From Conchocele bisecta (lineage: Eukaryota > Mollusca > Bivalvia > Lucinida > Thyasiridae): a stretch of 64,000 bases of DNA. The position numbers were made by a program, and so were the translations under genes. The notes beneath the pieces are model-generated. The model was not told the DNA's origin, made no database searches, and saw nothing but the letters and a program-made list of their open reading frames with translations. How positions within the stretch are numbered: the stretch's first letter is position 1; every line of letters begins with the position of its first letter. The stretch spans positions 1-64,000 of the forward strand of contig JAQRGA010000343.1 in the NCBI GenBank assembly GCA_029237695.1, written 5' to 3'. Shown here piece after piece: positions 1-11,020 of the stretch.

Positions 1-505
1 TCACCATTTTAACAACTTTGATAGAGCATTGTACATCGATCATTCCTACCATGATTCGTCGAAATCCTATCAGCTGTTCATTAGAAGAGGATTTTTTAAG
101 AATTTATGCCATTTATAGACGGCGGCCATCTTGGATAAGCGATGACCTCCATTTTAACAAATCTGAAAAGGCTTCAGCCATGGATCATAACTTTTAAGTT
201 TGGCTACCATGGGCAAAGCGGTTCAGGTGAAGAAGAATTTTGAAATCTGATAAAATTTGGCTGTGATAATGTAATAAATTCAGTATAATAATTGACGTCA
301 TTTTAACAATTTTGTAATCCCCCTACCTAAGGACCATGACCATAAAGTTTGGTGACTAGGCCCAATGGTTACCGAGCAGAAGACGTTTGAAAATGATCAC
401 GGACGACGGACGATGTACGACGACGGACGATGTATGACGACGGACGACAGACACATTGCGGTAACAATAGCTCACATGAGCTTCGCTCAGGTGAGCTAAA
501 AAGCA
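1..505 (+). repeat. dispersed repeat ending in an AGCTCA/TGAGCT hairpin
   Basis: No coding frame. The block carries alternating short motifs, then a run of GACGGACGACGGACGATG-type repeats (400-455), and ends in a short inverted repeat around 471-497 (AGCTCACATGAGC followed by CTCAGGTGAGCT). This end structure is familiar from abundant non-autonomous repeats in bivalve genomes; the family was recognised by eye and its name is not known to me. Confidence 0.55.
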
Positions 506-527
506 ACCCAAATAAGTGCATTTTCAA

Positions 528-655
528 ATGTGCTTTATTTTTTTTTATATTGTGTTCCCTATTTAATACAGAATGAAATCAATAATACATTTGTAAAAGT
601 AAAATATGCATTGAATTAGAAATCTGGGGGTATAATACTCTAGACTCTTAGCGAT
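528..655. repeat. fragment of the GAGCTCCAGATAAG MITE family
   Basis: This stretch aligns by eye with the inner right half of the element at 16917-17206 (shared text around 'gttccctatttaata', 'aaagtaaaatatgcat', 'tataatactct'). It lacks the terminal CTTATCTGGAGCTC, so it is a truncated copy. Confidence 0.55.
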
Positions 656-1060
656 TTATTTCCTTGAAGGAACAATATGCTCCGAGACGTTCGCGAGATA
701 TAATTGACGTCACGTTTTGACGTCATTTCCGGCAAAGAAACAATTAATACGCTGACGTGAAAATTGACAATTTTGAAAATGTTATAAGCTGGTCCAAAAA
801 TGTGAAATGGTGGTCATGTTTTCCTAGTCATTTGAAATCCTAAAATGTGAAAGTTGCCATTCTTTCTGCCAATGTGAAAAAGTTTGTCGAAAGACACACA
901 ACATTTATTAATTTGGACCTTTTTCTGTGGTTGTTTTGTACACCAATGTGAGGCAGCTATTGAAGAAGTTAGGTATTGATTGAATGATCCGACTAACAGG
1001 TCAGGAAATATTCAATAAACCTTTGGACGGAATTGTCCACTACTACGCCAGCAGAATTCA

Positions 1061-1326
1061 GACTCCAGATAAGGTTCGTATTGGCGTATTTACACACTTT
1101 AGCTGAATACGCATTGATTATCAAAAGTGGGAGTACGAAATACTCACAGCAATGTGAAAATAGACATTGATTTTCAAATTCAATATTGGAAATACTGTAA
1201 TAAAGTTGAACATATACTTAGTTGAGCTGCAAAAAGCAAACTGCTTTTTGCAGCTCAACTAAGTATATTTAATTTGAAATCAGGGGGTACAATACTCTTT
1301 AGACACAAAGCTTATCTGGAGCTCTG
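1061..1326. mobile_element. MITE with GAGCTCCAGATAAG terminal inverted repeat
   Basis: The left end reads agactccagataagg and the right end cttatctggagctct, forming a short terminal inverted repeat. A second, better copy lies at 16917-17206, and single ends occur near 4095 and 6950. It has no coding capacity. This copy contains the perfect hairpin at 1212-1268 in place of the middle of the other copy. Confidence 0.65.
1212..1268. repeat. perfect 26-bp stem hairpin
   Basis: Arms 1212-1237 and 1243-1268 are exact reverse complements, separated by the 5-base loop aaact. The arm begins ATATACTTAGTTGAGCTGC. It lies inside the MITE at 1061-1326. Confidence 0.9.
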
Positions 1327-1387
1327 GGAATTGTCACTGCTGTCTCACTTTCCATCAAGCGTGGGTGAGACAGAATCACCGACCCAC

Positions 1388-1500
1388 CTTCTGCTGTAGC
1401 TGTAGGACCCCCTTGTCCTCCTGTTGCCGTAGTTTCCTGTATTTGTCCGAGTCCTCCTTCATCTGCTTCATCAGGCTCACCCGCTGCTGCTTCAACGTCT
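1388..1500 (-). CDS. KIF4-like: kinesin-4 (KIF4-like) coiled-coil exon
   Basis: On the minus strand an acceptor (aaatattag) precedes AGACGTTGAAGCAGC, and the donor is CAGAAG|GTGGGT. The 113-base exon takes one base from the previous exon and ends in phase 0. It encodes ETLKQQRVSLMKQMKEDSD followed by KYRKLRQQEDKG and VLQLQQK. This matches the conserved coiled-coil block of chromosome-associated kinesin-4 proteins, which move on microtubules at mitotic chromosome arms and the spindle midzone. The exon just upstream (1992-2098) ends in phase 2, so the two cannot be spliced directly and at least one intervening exon is missing here. Identification is from recalled family motifs. Confidence 0.75.
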
Positions 1501-1634
1501 CTAATATTTGGCTGTGACAGGAGAAATGGGGCTCATGGGTTTTGCGACCAGTGTCGATCATATGGCAAAATTGTTGTTGTTTTTTTTCGAAAAAAAAATC
1601 AATAACATCCCAGCAACAGCTAAGGTCATTTAGG

Positions 1635-1965
1635 GTCGGGACCTCAGTTTCAAGTCTCATCCAAAAGACCAGCAGGATGGAAATACTATGCGAGTATTTG
1701 TTTATGCCTAATGCGAGGTTTGAACCCACAACGTCTGGATTGAAAGTCTGATGTTCTAACACCTATTCCACAAACCCTAGGCGAGGTTTGAAATGAATTG
1801 AGCATATAGGGACGCATTTTCAAGTCAAACCCGAAAGACCAGTGTGATGGAAATACTATTAAAGTATTTTTTGATGTCTAATGCGAGGTTTAAACACATT
1901 ACCTCCGGATTGAAAGTCTGGTGTTAACCCCTATGCCACAGCCAAACCCAACATAAAACAGAGAG
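1635..1965 (-). repeat. two adjacent copies of a tRNA-derived SINE-like repeat
   Basis: Read on the minus strand, 1635-1790 and 1795-1965 both resemble 19388-19560. They contain a B-box-like GGGTTCAAACCTC, an A-box-like segment near 'taggtgttagaac', and the shared text 'aaaatacttt.atagtatttccat'. Both copies are diverged. They sit between two kinesin exons. Confidence 0.55.
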
Positions 1966-1991
1966 TGTACACCACTGTTGTCAAGACTTAC

Positions 1992-2098
1992 TTGCTGGCT
2001 GCGGAGTTGGTCTTGGCATCCTCTAGGGCGGCGGTAGACATGTTCTCTCGTTCCTTCTGCAGGGTGGACACTTCATCTTCCAGGCTCTTCATTGTGTA
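1992..2098 (-). CDS. KIF4-like: kinesin-4 (KIF4-like) coiled-coil exon
   Basis: Minus strand: acceptor catgtttag, exon TACACAATGAAGAGCC..., donor GCAGCCAGCAA|GTAAGT. The 107 bases in phase 0 encode YTMKSLEDEVSTLQKEREN and then MSTAALEDAKTNSAASK. The text resembles the kinesin-4 stalk region ending in AKTN..AAK, which normally continues into a QRRKRLQELE-type block; no exon for that block is visible between here and 1500. The exon ends in phase 2. Both splice sites are intact and there is no internal stop, so the exon itself does not look decayed. Confidence 0.7.
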
Positions 2099-2204
2099 CT
2101 AAACATGAAGAATGCAATTGATCAATTTAGGCGTATTGATTGAATGGAGTTTCACATCCATTTAAAACTGAAGTCATACACAGACAAAACTAAATGAATC
2201 AGAC

Positions 2205-3840
2205 TTGTGGCTCTGACTGGGGCTTATGGGATGATTTGCAACCAGTGTAGCTCATGATCAAAAAGCACACTCCTGTAGCGTGTTTATTTGTTTATTGGTG
2301 TTTAACGGCCTATCAACAGCTAAGGTCATATGACGTAAGGCCAGGCAAACAGGTTCCATCCCATTTTAACCTGCTACATTTGGGGGCCTGTAGCTTAATA
2401 GCGATATATATTGCTAATAGAAGCTTGACGAGCATTTCATTCACAGAATGGCAAACAGTGCAGATCCTGATCATGCTGATCGGGATCTACACTCGTCGCA
2501 AATATGGTATTAATCAGTAATACCCTCTCTAAAAATGGAAATTGCAAAATAACTGAAATTGTGGCGGATGCTAGTAATCAAGTTTAAATGTTCAGCATTG
2601 AAATTACAATAGCTTCATATGGTGTCAGGCACCCTCAATACACCAGATCACTTGGCTGCGGTTGTGATTCCCATTAAGATTCACCCTCAGAGTTGAATCC
2701 CTATAAGAAAGGATTCATTGTTAACGATAGCAAATTCTTCCACCAACTCCAAACCCCTGCCGCCCCTATATTTGTGGCTGCGACAAATAAATGGGGCTTA
2801 TAGCATTGCGACCAGTTAAGATCCAGATACGCATATGCAATCGTTATCAGGCTACACAAGTGCGCTATTTGATCAGGAACTACGCTGGTCAGTCAGAAAT
2901 CCTGTAAGCCCCATTTCTCCAGTCACCTTTGTGGTTGTGACTGGAGAAGTGGGGAAGAAAGTACGAGACATTTACACGAGCGTTAAAGTTTTGCGACGGA
3001 CGGACGGACGGACAAGGGTAACACTATCGTGGTGGGGCATAAAAAATGGCCAAGGTAAAAAGGTGATATATTTGTTAAAGAAACATTTTTTCGGCATAAA
3101 AACACCAAGGTGTGTAGGAGTGTGTATAGTTTCAGATCGATTGACTGAACGGTTTCAGAGGAGTTGTGTACACAAACTATGAACTTTTTCGTGTCCGCGC
3201 CCGCCCGTCCCGCGGTAAAACCGTCGTATAAAAATACACAGTGCAGATCAGGATGAGACGACTCATTACGAGCCGGTTTTATCGAGAGCTACATTGTATT
3301 TGTAAAGAGGTCTCTAGTGATGAAAGGGTTAAACAAATTTTATTTACAAATAGTACCGACATATCATCCCTTTCATCGGTGGATAAACATTTCCAATCTA
3401 GCTCAGTCATTGCATTTTTTCCACACAGAGAGCAGAGAAAATTGCCGAGCCAAGTATTCAAGCAGTCACGTGACTTACACATCCCCCTTGTTTCTCTGTT
3501 CAATGTACACCGTGAATATTGCGTGCGGTTTACTAGATGTGCTGTTCATCGCGGTGGAGGCTGTCATACGATTGGAGCAGCCCTGCAGCACTGTCACGTC
3601 ACGCAACCCCGGTATCTGTGGATGATCCAGATAATTTGTGTATTTGCTACGAAAATGGTATAAATCAGGTACAGATAAGCTGTGTATTTGCTTAAATGTG
3701 GCTGTGACGAGAGAGATGGAGCTTGTGCGTTTTGGAACCAGTGTAGATCCAGATCAGCCTGTGCATTCGCAGTCTGATCAGGATCTGCACTGTTCGACAT
3801 TGCATTAATGAAACACATTTCATGCTTCTAACAAGCAATA
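2205..3840. repeat. cluster of GATCAG-type foldback MITE copies
   Basis: Several partial copies of one family occur at about 2208-2510, 2765-2955 and 3695-3835. Each carries pieces of GTGGCTGTGACTGGAGAAAT, a gcgaccagtgtagatcc segment and a 'gatcaggatctacactg' end. A copy with both ends is at 51583-51812. Near 2285-2335 there is also the 'ggtgtttaacggcctatcaacag' tail seen at 7750, 21905, 35405 and 63400. I see no gene here. Confidence 0.6.
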
Positions 3841-3888
3841 TAGATTGTTATCAGGCAACAGGAGTGTGGAGATCATCCAGGGGTGCGT

Positions 3889-4085
3889 TTCACTAAACTT
3901 TGTACGACTAAAATGTTCAGATGTGCAAAATTATGATAGCCTGGAAATTTCACATTAACAAAGTTTTCTTGTAAACAATTATTGGATTTACATTTATGGA
4001 GCATAGGCTGCATATGCAGCCTAAAGTTCCAGTTGATCCTAAATTTGCACTTACAAACATTTTAGTTGTACAAAGTTTAGTGGAA
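3889..4085. mobile_element. foldback element, ~30-bp terminal inverted repeats
   Basis: The left end cactaaactttgtacgact is the inverse of the right end agttgtacaaagtttagtg, and the match continues inward to AAAATGTT / AACATTTTAG. A palindromic centre (tgcatatgca) lies at about 4010. A degenerate second copy is at 8845-9050. Confidence 0.75.
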
Positions 4086-4111
4086 TGGCCCCCAGAGCTC
4101 CAGATATATTG

Positions 4112-4366
4112 CCCCGTAATAACCCGAAATATTCACACACCATAATAACCCGAAATATTCACACACCATAATAACCCTAAATATTCACACACCGTAATAA
4201 CCCTAAATATTCACACACCGTAATAACCCTAAATATTCAAACACCGTAATAACCCTAAATATTCAAACACCATAATAACCCTAAATATTCACACACCAAA
4301 TATTCACACACCGTAATAACCCTAAATATTCACACACCATAATAACCCTAAATATCCACACACCGT
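4112..4366. repeat. 26-bp tandem repeat, ~10 copies
   Basis: The unit is CCGTAATAACCCTAAATA plus TTCACACA, with a 26-base period (for example 4192 to 4218). C/A and cg/at variants occur. Part of the unit recurs at 5955-5980 near the 18-bp array. Confidence 0.85.
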
Positions 4367-4539
4367 CTGTTTTGGGAAACTCATATAAAAAGATGCATCA
4401 ATAAAGTTCTTCAGCTGAATAACAAACAGTGTAGGCACTGGTCAGACTGTGTGGGTCCACAGTCTGATCTGGGCCAACACTGGTCGCAAATTCAATAAGT
4501 ATGTTTTGTGTCATACACATGCAGATGCGCAGGCTGATC

Positions 4540-5576
4540 TAGGGCTACACTAGTCCCTCAACTGGAGGCAAGTCAATAGGACTACACTAGTCACTCAACT
4601 GGAGGCAAGTCAATAGGGCTACACTTGTCCCTCAACTGGAGGCAAGTCAATAGGACTACACTAGTCACTCAACTGGAGGCAAGTCAATAGGGCTACACTA
4701 GTCCCTCAACTGGAGGCAAGTCAATAGGGCTACACTAGTCCCTCAACTGGAGGCAAGTCAATAGGGCTACACTAGTCCCTCAACTGGAGGCAAGTCAATA
4801 GGGCTACACTAGTCGCTCAACTGGAGGCAAGTCAATAGGGCTACACTAGTCACTCAACTGGAGGCAAGTCAATAGGGCTACACTAGTCCCTCAACTGGAG
4901 GCAAGTCAATAGGGCTACACTAGTCACTCAACTGGAGGCAAGTCAATAGGGCTACACTAGTCCCTCAACTGGAGGCAAGTCAATAGGGCTACACTAGTCA
5001 CTCAACTGGAGGCAAGTCAATAGGGCTACACTAGTCCCTCAACTGAAGGCAAGTCAATAGGGCTACACTAGTCGCTCAACTGGAGGCAAGTCAATAGGGC
5101 TACACTAGTCACTCAACTGGAGGCAAGTCAATAGGGCTACACTAGTCCCTCAACTGGAGGCAAGTCAATAGGGCTACACTAGTCCCTCAACTGGAGGCAA
5201 GTCAATAGGGCTACACTAGTCACTCAACTGGAGGCAAGTCAATAGGGCTACACTAGTCGCTCAACTGGAGGCAAGTCAATAGGGCTACACTAGTCGCTCA
5301 ACTGGAGGCAAGTCAATAGGGCTACACTAGTCACTCAACTGGAGGCAAGTCAATAGGACTACACTAGTCCCTCAACTGGAGGCAAGTCAATAGGGCTACA
5401 CTAGTCGCTCAACTGGAGGCAAGTCAATAGGGCTACACTAGTCGCTCAACTGGAGGCAAGTCAATAGGGCTACACTAGTCGCTCAACTGGAGGCAAGTCA
5501 ATAGGGCTACACTAGTCACTCAACTGGAGGCAAGTCAATAGGGCTACACTAGTCACTCAACTGGAGGCAAGTCAAT
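4540..5576. repeat. 37-bp minisatellite, 28 copies
   Basis: The unit reads gggctacactagtcNctcaa then ctggaggcaagtcaata. Twenty-eight nearly identical copies give an array of about 1036 bases. Almost all variation is at the single base N, which alternates among C, A and G along the array. A few other changes occur: ggact for ggct in some copies, one cttgtc and one ctgaagg. The array is flanked by unique sequence and lies in the gap between kinesin motor and stalk exons. Confidence 0.95.
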
Positions 5577-6060
5577 GGTACGGCATGCCTTTGCATTATA
5601 CTCAAATTGTAAGTTAGAAAGGGGGAGATAATCCATGATCCTGGTTCATGATCCTGGTGTCAAATAAAAGAGAAATCAAAATTCACTTTTTTGCATCTGC
5701 CACATACCAAATGAAAAGTCTGCAGCCAGTCGTAGACATGAATCACCATTCTATTATTCATTAGCACATATTTAGTATACTATACCTCAGATAATCTTTA
5801 CGAACTGATAGAAGCAGGTCTTGTAATTCTTTGTTGATGATCTATAATTATAGAATGCATACACAACCTCTCCAACTGTGTCAATATATATACATGTAGC
5901 TGATAGGACTGACTGATGTGTGGTCATCTAATACAATGTACCATCTTGCAATCTACCGTAATAACCATAAATATTCACACACAATTTATTCTAGGAAACA
6001 CATATAAATATCTGGATTCACACAACAAAGAGTGTCCCAATGTTCCACTATATACTCCAT

Positions 6061-6157
6061 CAATTGATACAAATGTCACAATTGATACAAATGTCACAAT
6101 TGATACAAATGTCACAATTGATACAAATGTCACAATTGATACAAATGTCACAATTGA
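6061..6157. repeat. 18-bp tandem repeat, five copies
   Basis: The unit caattgatacaaatgtca is repeated exactly five times with a partial sixth. It is a multiple of three and reads IDTNVT repeatedly in an open frame at 5916-6215. That frame has no other coding support, so it is treated as repeat, not gene. Confidence 0.85.
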
Positions 6158-6342
6158 AAATGATCGATTACAAAATATAGCAGATTTATGGGATATTACC
6201 TCTAGATACATGTAAGTGAGCGTGCAATACACCGACTCCTTCAATTCATTGCATTTGGAAATTAATGAGTACAAAATTGATCCGAGATTGAGGGAGATTA
6301 CCTCAAGGTAAGTGACCTTCATTGTATACTCGTATGTCTCAC

Positions 6343-6449
6343 GCCCATCTTCTCCGATTCCATTTTCAGCGAGTCTTCGTACCCACCGCCCATCGTGAAC
6401 GTCTTACCGCTGCCAGTCTGTCCGTACGCCAGCACAGTCGCATTGTAAC
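6343..6449 (-). CDS. KIF4-like: kinesin motor-domain exon with P-loop
   Basis: Minus strand: acceptor tctcgacaccag, 107 bases beginning GTTACAATGCG, donor ATGGGC|GTGAGA, ending in phase 0. It encodes (G)[19 protein letters not shown] and then [24 protein letters not shown] is the Walker A nucleotide-binding loop of the kinesin motor, which hydrolyses ATP to step along microtubules. The [11 protein letters not shown] start and GGGY continuation fit kinesin-4 best. It lies 5' of the two stalk exons on the same strand, as expected. The rest of the motor and the N-terminal exon are not visible within the 4.2 kb that separates it from the stalk exons. Either this is part of a gene with missing assembly segments or it is a remnant. 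Confidence 0.85.
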
Positions 6450-7159
6450 CTGGTGTCGAGATTGATTGATCATAGCTCAGTGTTAAGTCTAGGAGGGGCC
6501 ATTAGCCCCATATTTTGTAATTTGTCAGAAATGGTTTCAAATATAACTAGAGAAAGTGAGCAGGAGCCCCAAATGCTGGAATCCGAGATTGAACCCTGCA
6601 GCTCCGGATGAGCGCAGTGTCCAAACGGTATTGTACTTTCTGATTTCAAACGAATGCATGTGTAGTTTCACATTGTGCTGAAACAAAAAGCAAACTGTTT
6701 GAATAAAATATACACCATATCCAACATCCGTTCAACAGCAAGGTGATAATCATTTGACCGTAAGCATGGGTGGGCTATCGAATGACACTATGGATGATGA
6801 CAAACGAGTATATGAAGTTTCAAGCCAATCAGACTTGCGTTAACAGAGAGTGTAGGTAGCAGCTAGGTGAAAACGTTAATGCAAATCTCGGACAGACAAG
6901 GGGCGACTATATGAACTCCGAAAAAAATACATAAATGCATCAACATGCACCTTATCTGGAGCTCTGCAGTATAAGATAACCATTGATTTACGACAGAACC
7001 CCGGCTGAAAAAAGGACCCAACAATGTGTGTGACCAGCGGAATCAGAATCAACAATTGTTGCAAATGCCATACAAAATGCTTTTCAAAATCATGTGTCCG
7101 ACTACTACTCCGGTTCAAATTTACATTATCTAAATGGAAATACTACCCAAACCAAAATA
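6450..7159. other. non-coding stretch upstream of the motor exon
   Basis: I see no exon here. A single end of the GAGCTCCAGATAAG MITE is present at about 6950-6966 (inverted). The preceding kinesin exon, which should encode the N-terminal motor strand, was looked for and not found. Confidence 0.5.
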
Positions 7160-7570
7160 CTAGCTTGCGACAAGGTTGCCGCAAGCTAACAAGCTGATCG
7201 CAAGCTAACTGTTAGCTTGCGCAAGCTTGCAACACATGTTTCCGATAGACTGCAAGCGTATAATTAGCTTGCAAGGTTGCAGTGTGAAGATTGCGGCAAG
7301 TTTGCAAGATCGCAAGCTTGCAGGAGAAACTTGCAGTTGGCTCACAAGCTTGCGGGATGAATATCGCGACAAGCTTGCAAGCTCGCAAGCTTGCAGGAGA
7401 AGCTTGCAGTTGGCTCACAAGCTTGCGGTGTGAAGATTGCGACAAGCTCGCAGGAGAAGCTTGCAGTTGGCTCGCAAGCTTGCGGTGTGAAGATTGCGAC
7501 CAGCTTGCAAGCTCGCAAGCTTGCAGGAGAAGGTTGCAGTTGGCTCGCAAGTTTGCAGTGAGAATTTTGT
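7160..7570. repeat. tandem GCAAGCTTGC-rich repeat
   Basis: Imperfect repeats of about 65-75 bases are built from gcttgcaagctcgcaagctt, 'gcaggagaagcttgcagttggctc' and 'gcggtgtgaagattgcgac'. The palindromic word AAGCTT flanked by GC/GC recurs about every 20-30 bases on both strands. Open frames on both strands across it are translations of the repeat. Confidence 0.85.
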
Positions 7571-7734
7571 GACAACTATACTATAGGCTTGCGATGCATG
7601 TGAATTAAGACTGCATGTTCATATAGTTCCCAAGCTCGCAATGCATGTGAAGTGCGATCATAAATATGTACATGTAGATGTACTTAAATGTATACTGTAA
7701 GCTTATCAGGAAGTAATTTAAGAAATTTTATTTT

Positions 7735-7900
7735 GTAGTTTCATTATATTTATTTAATTGATGGTGTTTAACAGCCTATCAACAGCCAATATAATTGTAT
7801 GCCGGGTTAATAGGGTAAAATCCCAGACTTCACCTGAAAGTAATATAATAGGATCAGCACTAATCTTATTACTTGTTTAATGGGTATAACCGTATTCAAA
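7735..7900 (+). repeat. dispersed repeat with GTGTTTAACAGCCTATCAACAG end
   Basis: It shares its first 30 bases with repeats at 2285, 21905 (inverted), 35405 and 63395 (inverted), and 'aggatcagcactaatcttatt' with 63170-63190 (inverted). It is a likely non-autonomous retroelement tail. The stretch 7900-8845 that follows shows nothing I can assign. Confidence 0.5.
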
Positions 7901-8844
7901 TCTCAGGTAGCAAGAAAGCCAAAAATGTTAATTGTCACAGATACGTTAAACTGGTTCACGAGATGTTTGAAGTGAACACACTATGGACCGGTTCACGTTT
8001 AGTACCAGTGGCCGACACCCAAATATTCTGCTTATCCTATTGAATATGTAAAATATGATGTATATAATTTATTGCTGAATGTAATATTTCGTTCAGCAAA
8101 CAATTATTTCCATCGAGTTATTCCGTGTTTATGTTCAATTAGCTACCAAAAACCATTGGTAAACTCCTAAGACAGAATTTGATGTACAATGGAATTAGAT
8201 TCCTCAGATGGGGATTTCACATGCACAAATGTGTACTGTAGAATAGCGAATCAGATCTTATTCACACTTTAACTGTAAATTATGCTACATTTTCTATACT
8301 TATTTCACATAAATGAATACATGTATCAGTATTATGAAATAAAAGAAAATATTTCAATAGCTCTGAAACTCTGTTATAAATTTACACATGTAGATTGCAT
8401 TGGAAAGGCAGTATGTATTGTTCTAGTCGTACTAACATGTATTTCAGAACTACAAGTTGGTATTAACTTTTACAATACTGACATTTCTTTCACTTGAAAA
8501 ATACAGAATATATGTTACAATTAACAGCTAAATTGTGAATCAGATGTGATTCCCTAATCGGCAAGGGAAACCTATGGAGGGCACCGTAACTCTGGGTATG
8601 AACAATACGAGATAGAGTCAGTATTCTGCAGAGTTACTTCCTGCAACTAAATGTATACAAGTGTGGATATACTGTCATCTTTATGGAAGAAATAAATATG
8701 CTCCATCCTCAGTGAATTAGACACAGAAGTTTAAAATTAGACAGTAACTTTATGAATGTGTGAAATTATGCTGGTGTGGACTGTCAGCCCACATCTACCA
8801 TGGGAAGGGAATATATATTATTCCATGATGCACTATTCAACAGG

Positions 8845-9050
8845 GGCCAGTTTCAGTAAACTTTGTATGATAAAAATGTTCTTATGCATATTTTGCTAAG
8901 TTTACTCGACACATGAATGTGGCGGCGGACTACATGTACATTGGGGTCACTGAACCTGAACAAATTACAACAATTGGCTGTTAATGCAAATTTTGTTGTC
9001 GATTTAAGTTTTGCACTTACAAACTTCTTAGTCACACACATTTTAGTATT
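8845..9050. mobile_element. degenerate copy of the 3889-4085 foldback
   Basis: It begins cagtaaactttgtatgat and ends in tttagtattac, and it shares 'gttttgcacttacaaac' with the better copy. The terminal repeats are worn. Confidence 0.5.
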
Positions 9051-10314
9051 ACCCTGCATTCTACCCCAGGTCTTCATCCCACCCCAGTGAAGAAGAATCT
9101 GACTCCTCCATCCATGCATGCCAGGAAACCTGCCAGTAACACAAAATATTAATTTTTCTTGTGGAAAAAAATTTGTGGATGGGTGGGGGTGGGTGTACTG
9201 TAATACATTTATACTGTAATACATTTATACTGTAAACCTCTCCCCTTTTGCAGGGCTCGAGACAGGTATGGCATATATCAGCATATGTAGCAGATGGTGT
9301 AACACGTTATACATATATGCAAACACATCTGTGAATGAGCTGCACCAAGGCAGGGTTAGTTTCCTTTTTAGCATCAGTGTTTAGTAATGTAAAACCAGGA
9401 CAAATTTTATGAAAATGTTAAATACATGTACCAAGCTTATATCAACACTAGAAACCTTAAAACTAGAGCAAGTGAGCATGGGCTCACAAATATCCCTGGT
9501 TGCTGCTTGGTCTGACTAGAGACATATACCGGTACACTGTCAATCCTTGTCTGACAAACAAATAATTTCCAACTGGTTTGGCCTTGATCTTGGGCATGAA
9601 AACAGCTATAGAACGAACACATCATTGGTGATAAAAATCCACAAATGATCTACCCCTCAACATGCTGTATATGCAGGGGTTATAGTGAGTGATGGCTTAG
9701 ATTTAATATGATATTTATAATATCATTTACTGATTTCATAAAAGAAAAAGTCGGCTTAGCCTCATTTCTTATGATCTTAGTAATTAAACTCTTAAAAATA
9801 CATACCATGAACAAACATCAATATGTTAGATCTTGTATAAAACATACCCTCAAAAATAGTTATCAAGTTGATATACAAATATTATTGTTATGTCCTGGCG
9901 ACTGTGGCAGCAGAAATGTTCATAGGTCGATACCCCACCCACATAATGAAGACTACGCGTATATATATATATATATATACCGGTAGTTATACATGTAGAT
10001 GAAAGTCGAAGCCCGCGGAATGCCTGTGCGCGTATACCCATCCTCGTTGAGTTAGCTGAACAACTTGCGTGTACACTGTGATCTGTGTAATTATACTTAC
10101 GCAAGCTAAATGAAGAATTTGCAGCTCAAATAATTACCTGGAAAACAAAGTTGAAAATGGCCACGTAAAATAACGCGACAAATCAAAATCATCAAAAATT
10201 TCATGGTTTATCCTTTCGTACTTAGTTTATTTCGTACTATTGTTGTAATTCGCCATAGTGGTGGGATATTAATATGGTTAATTTAAGGCAACGACAGTCA
10301 CAGATGGAAGACTC

Positions 10315-11020
10315 GGACCTATGACACCAAAAAAATGCCTATTAAAAAAAAATCCCATTACCCCACCCACTTGGTCTCGTACATTACCATCTTATATAAA
10401 GAAAGGTGGATAACATTGTGGCCATTATAGACAGAGCCCTCTCGTTTCCGACTCGCACAAACACAATACACATCGATTACATGTATGATTTCTGTCGCTG
10501 GCAATCGATAAAGGTATTAGGTGTGTGAATATATTCACTTCAAATCGCTGTTTCAAGTATTTATTGAGTTATTCGTGTTTTGATTACCCCATGCAAAGCG
10601 AAAGTTGCTTGTACGAAAGAATCTCACACAGAATCGGAGGCCGTCCGGCGTGGATTATCGGTCATATTTGGCCGATAGCTGATCGCCAGCTCAAACTAAA
10701 GTGGTGCACCATGACCATATACATTAGAAACTCCAACCATACAAAGTTCGTCCAATTGTGATCGTTCACCGATCTAAAAAACACTTTTGTCTAATTTGAG
10801 TATATTCACACACCTAATACCTTTATCGATTGCCAGACATTATTTCATACATTTAATCGATGTTTATTGTGTTTGTGCGAATCGGAAAATAGAGGGCTCT
10901 TTCTATAATAGCAATATTCATACCCACCTTCTATAAATAGAAGATGGTATTAATGTACGAGACCAAGTGTGTGGGGTAATGGGATTTTTTTAATAGGCAT
11001 TTTGTTGGTGTCATAGGTCT
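10315..11020. mobile_element. foldback element with ~220-bp arms
   Basis: Arm 10315-10537 pairs with 10798-11020: 'acctatgacacc' with 'ggtgtcataggt', 'ttggtctcgtacatta' with its inverse near 10955, and 'caatcgataaaggtatta' with 'taatacctttatcgattg'. The 260-base loop holds a second short inverted repeat (cggtcatatttggccgatag). There is no transposase frame. Confidence 0.85.

Noticed and set aside
2254..3663. Several plus-strand frames of 88-140 residues
   Set aside because: They run through GATCAG-family repeats and the GTGTTTAACGGCC tail; no coding evidence.
4540..5576. Possible CRISPR-like array
   Set aside because: Units are directly adjacent with no unique spacers and the genome is eukaryotic; it is a minisatellite.
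9053..9125. Candidate kinesin exon with acceptor gttactggcag on the minus strand
   Set aside because: The translation (GFLACMDGGVRFFFTGVG then stop) does not match the kinesin family and has no donor.
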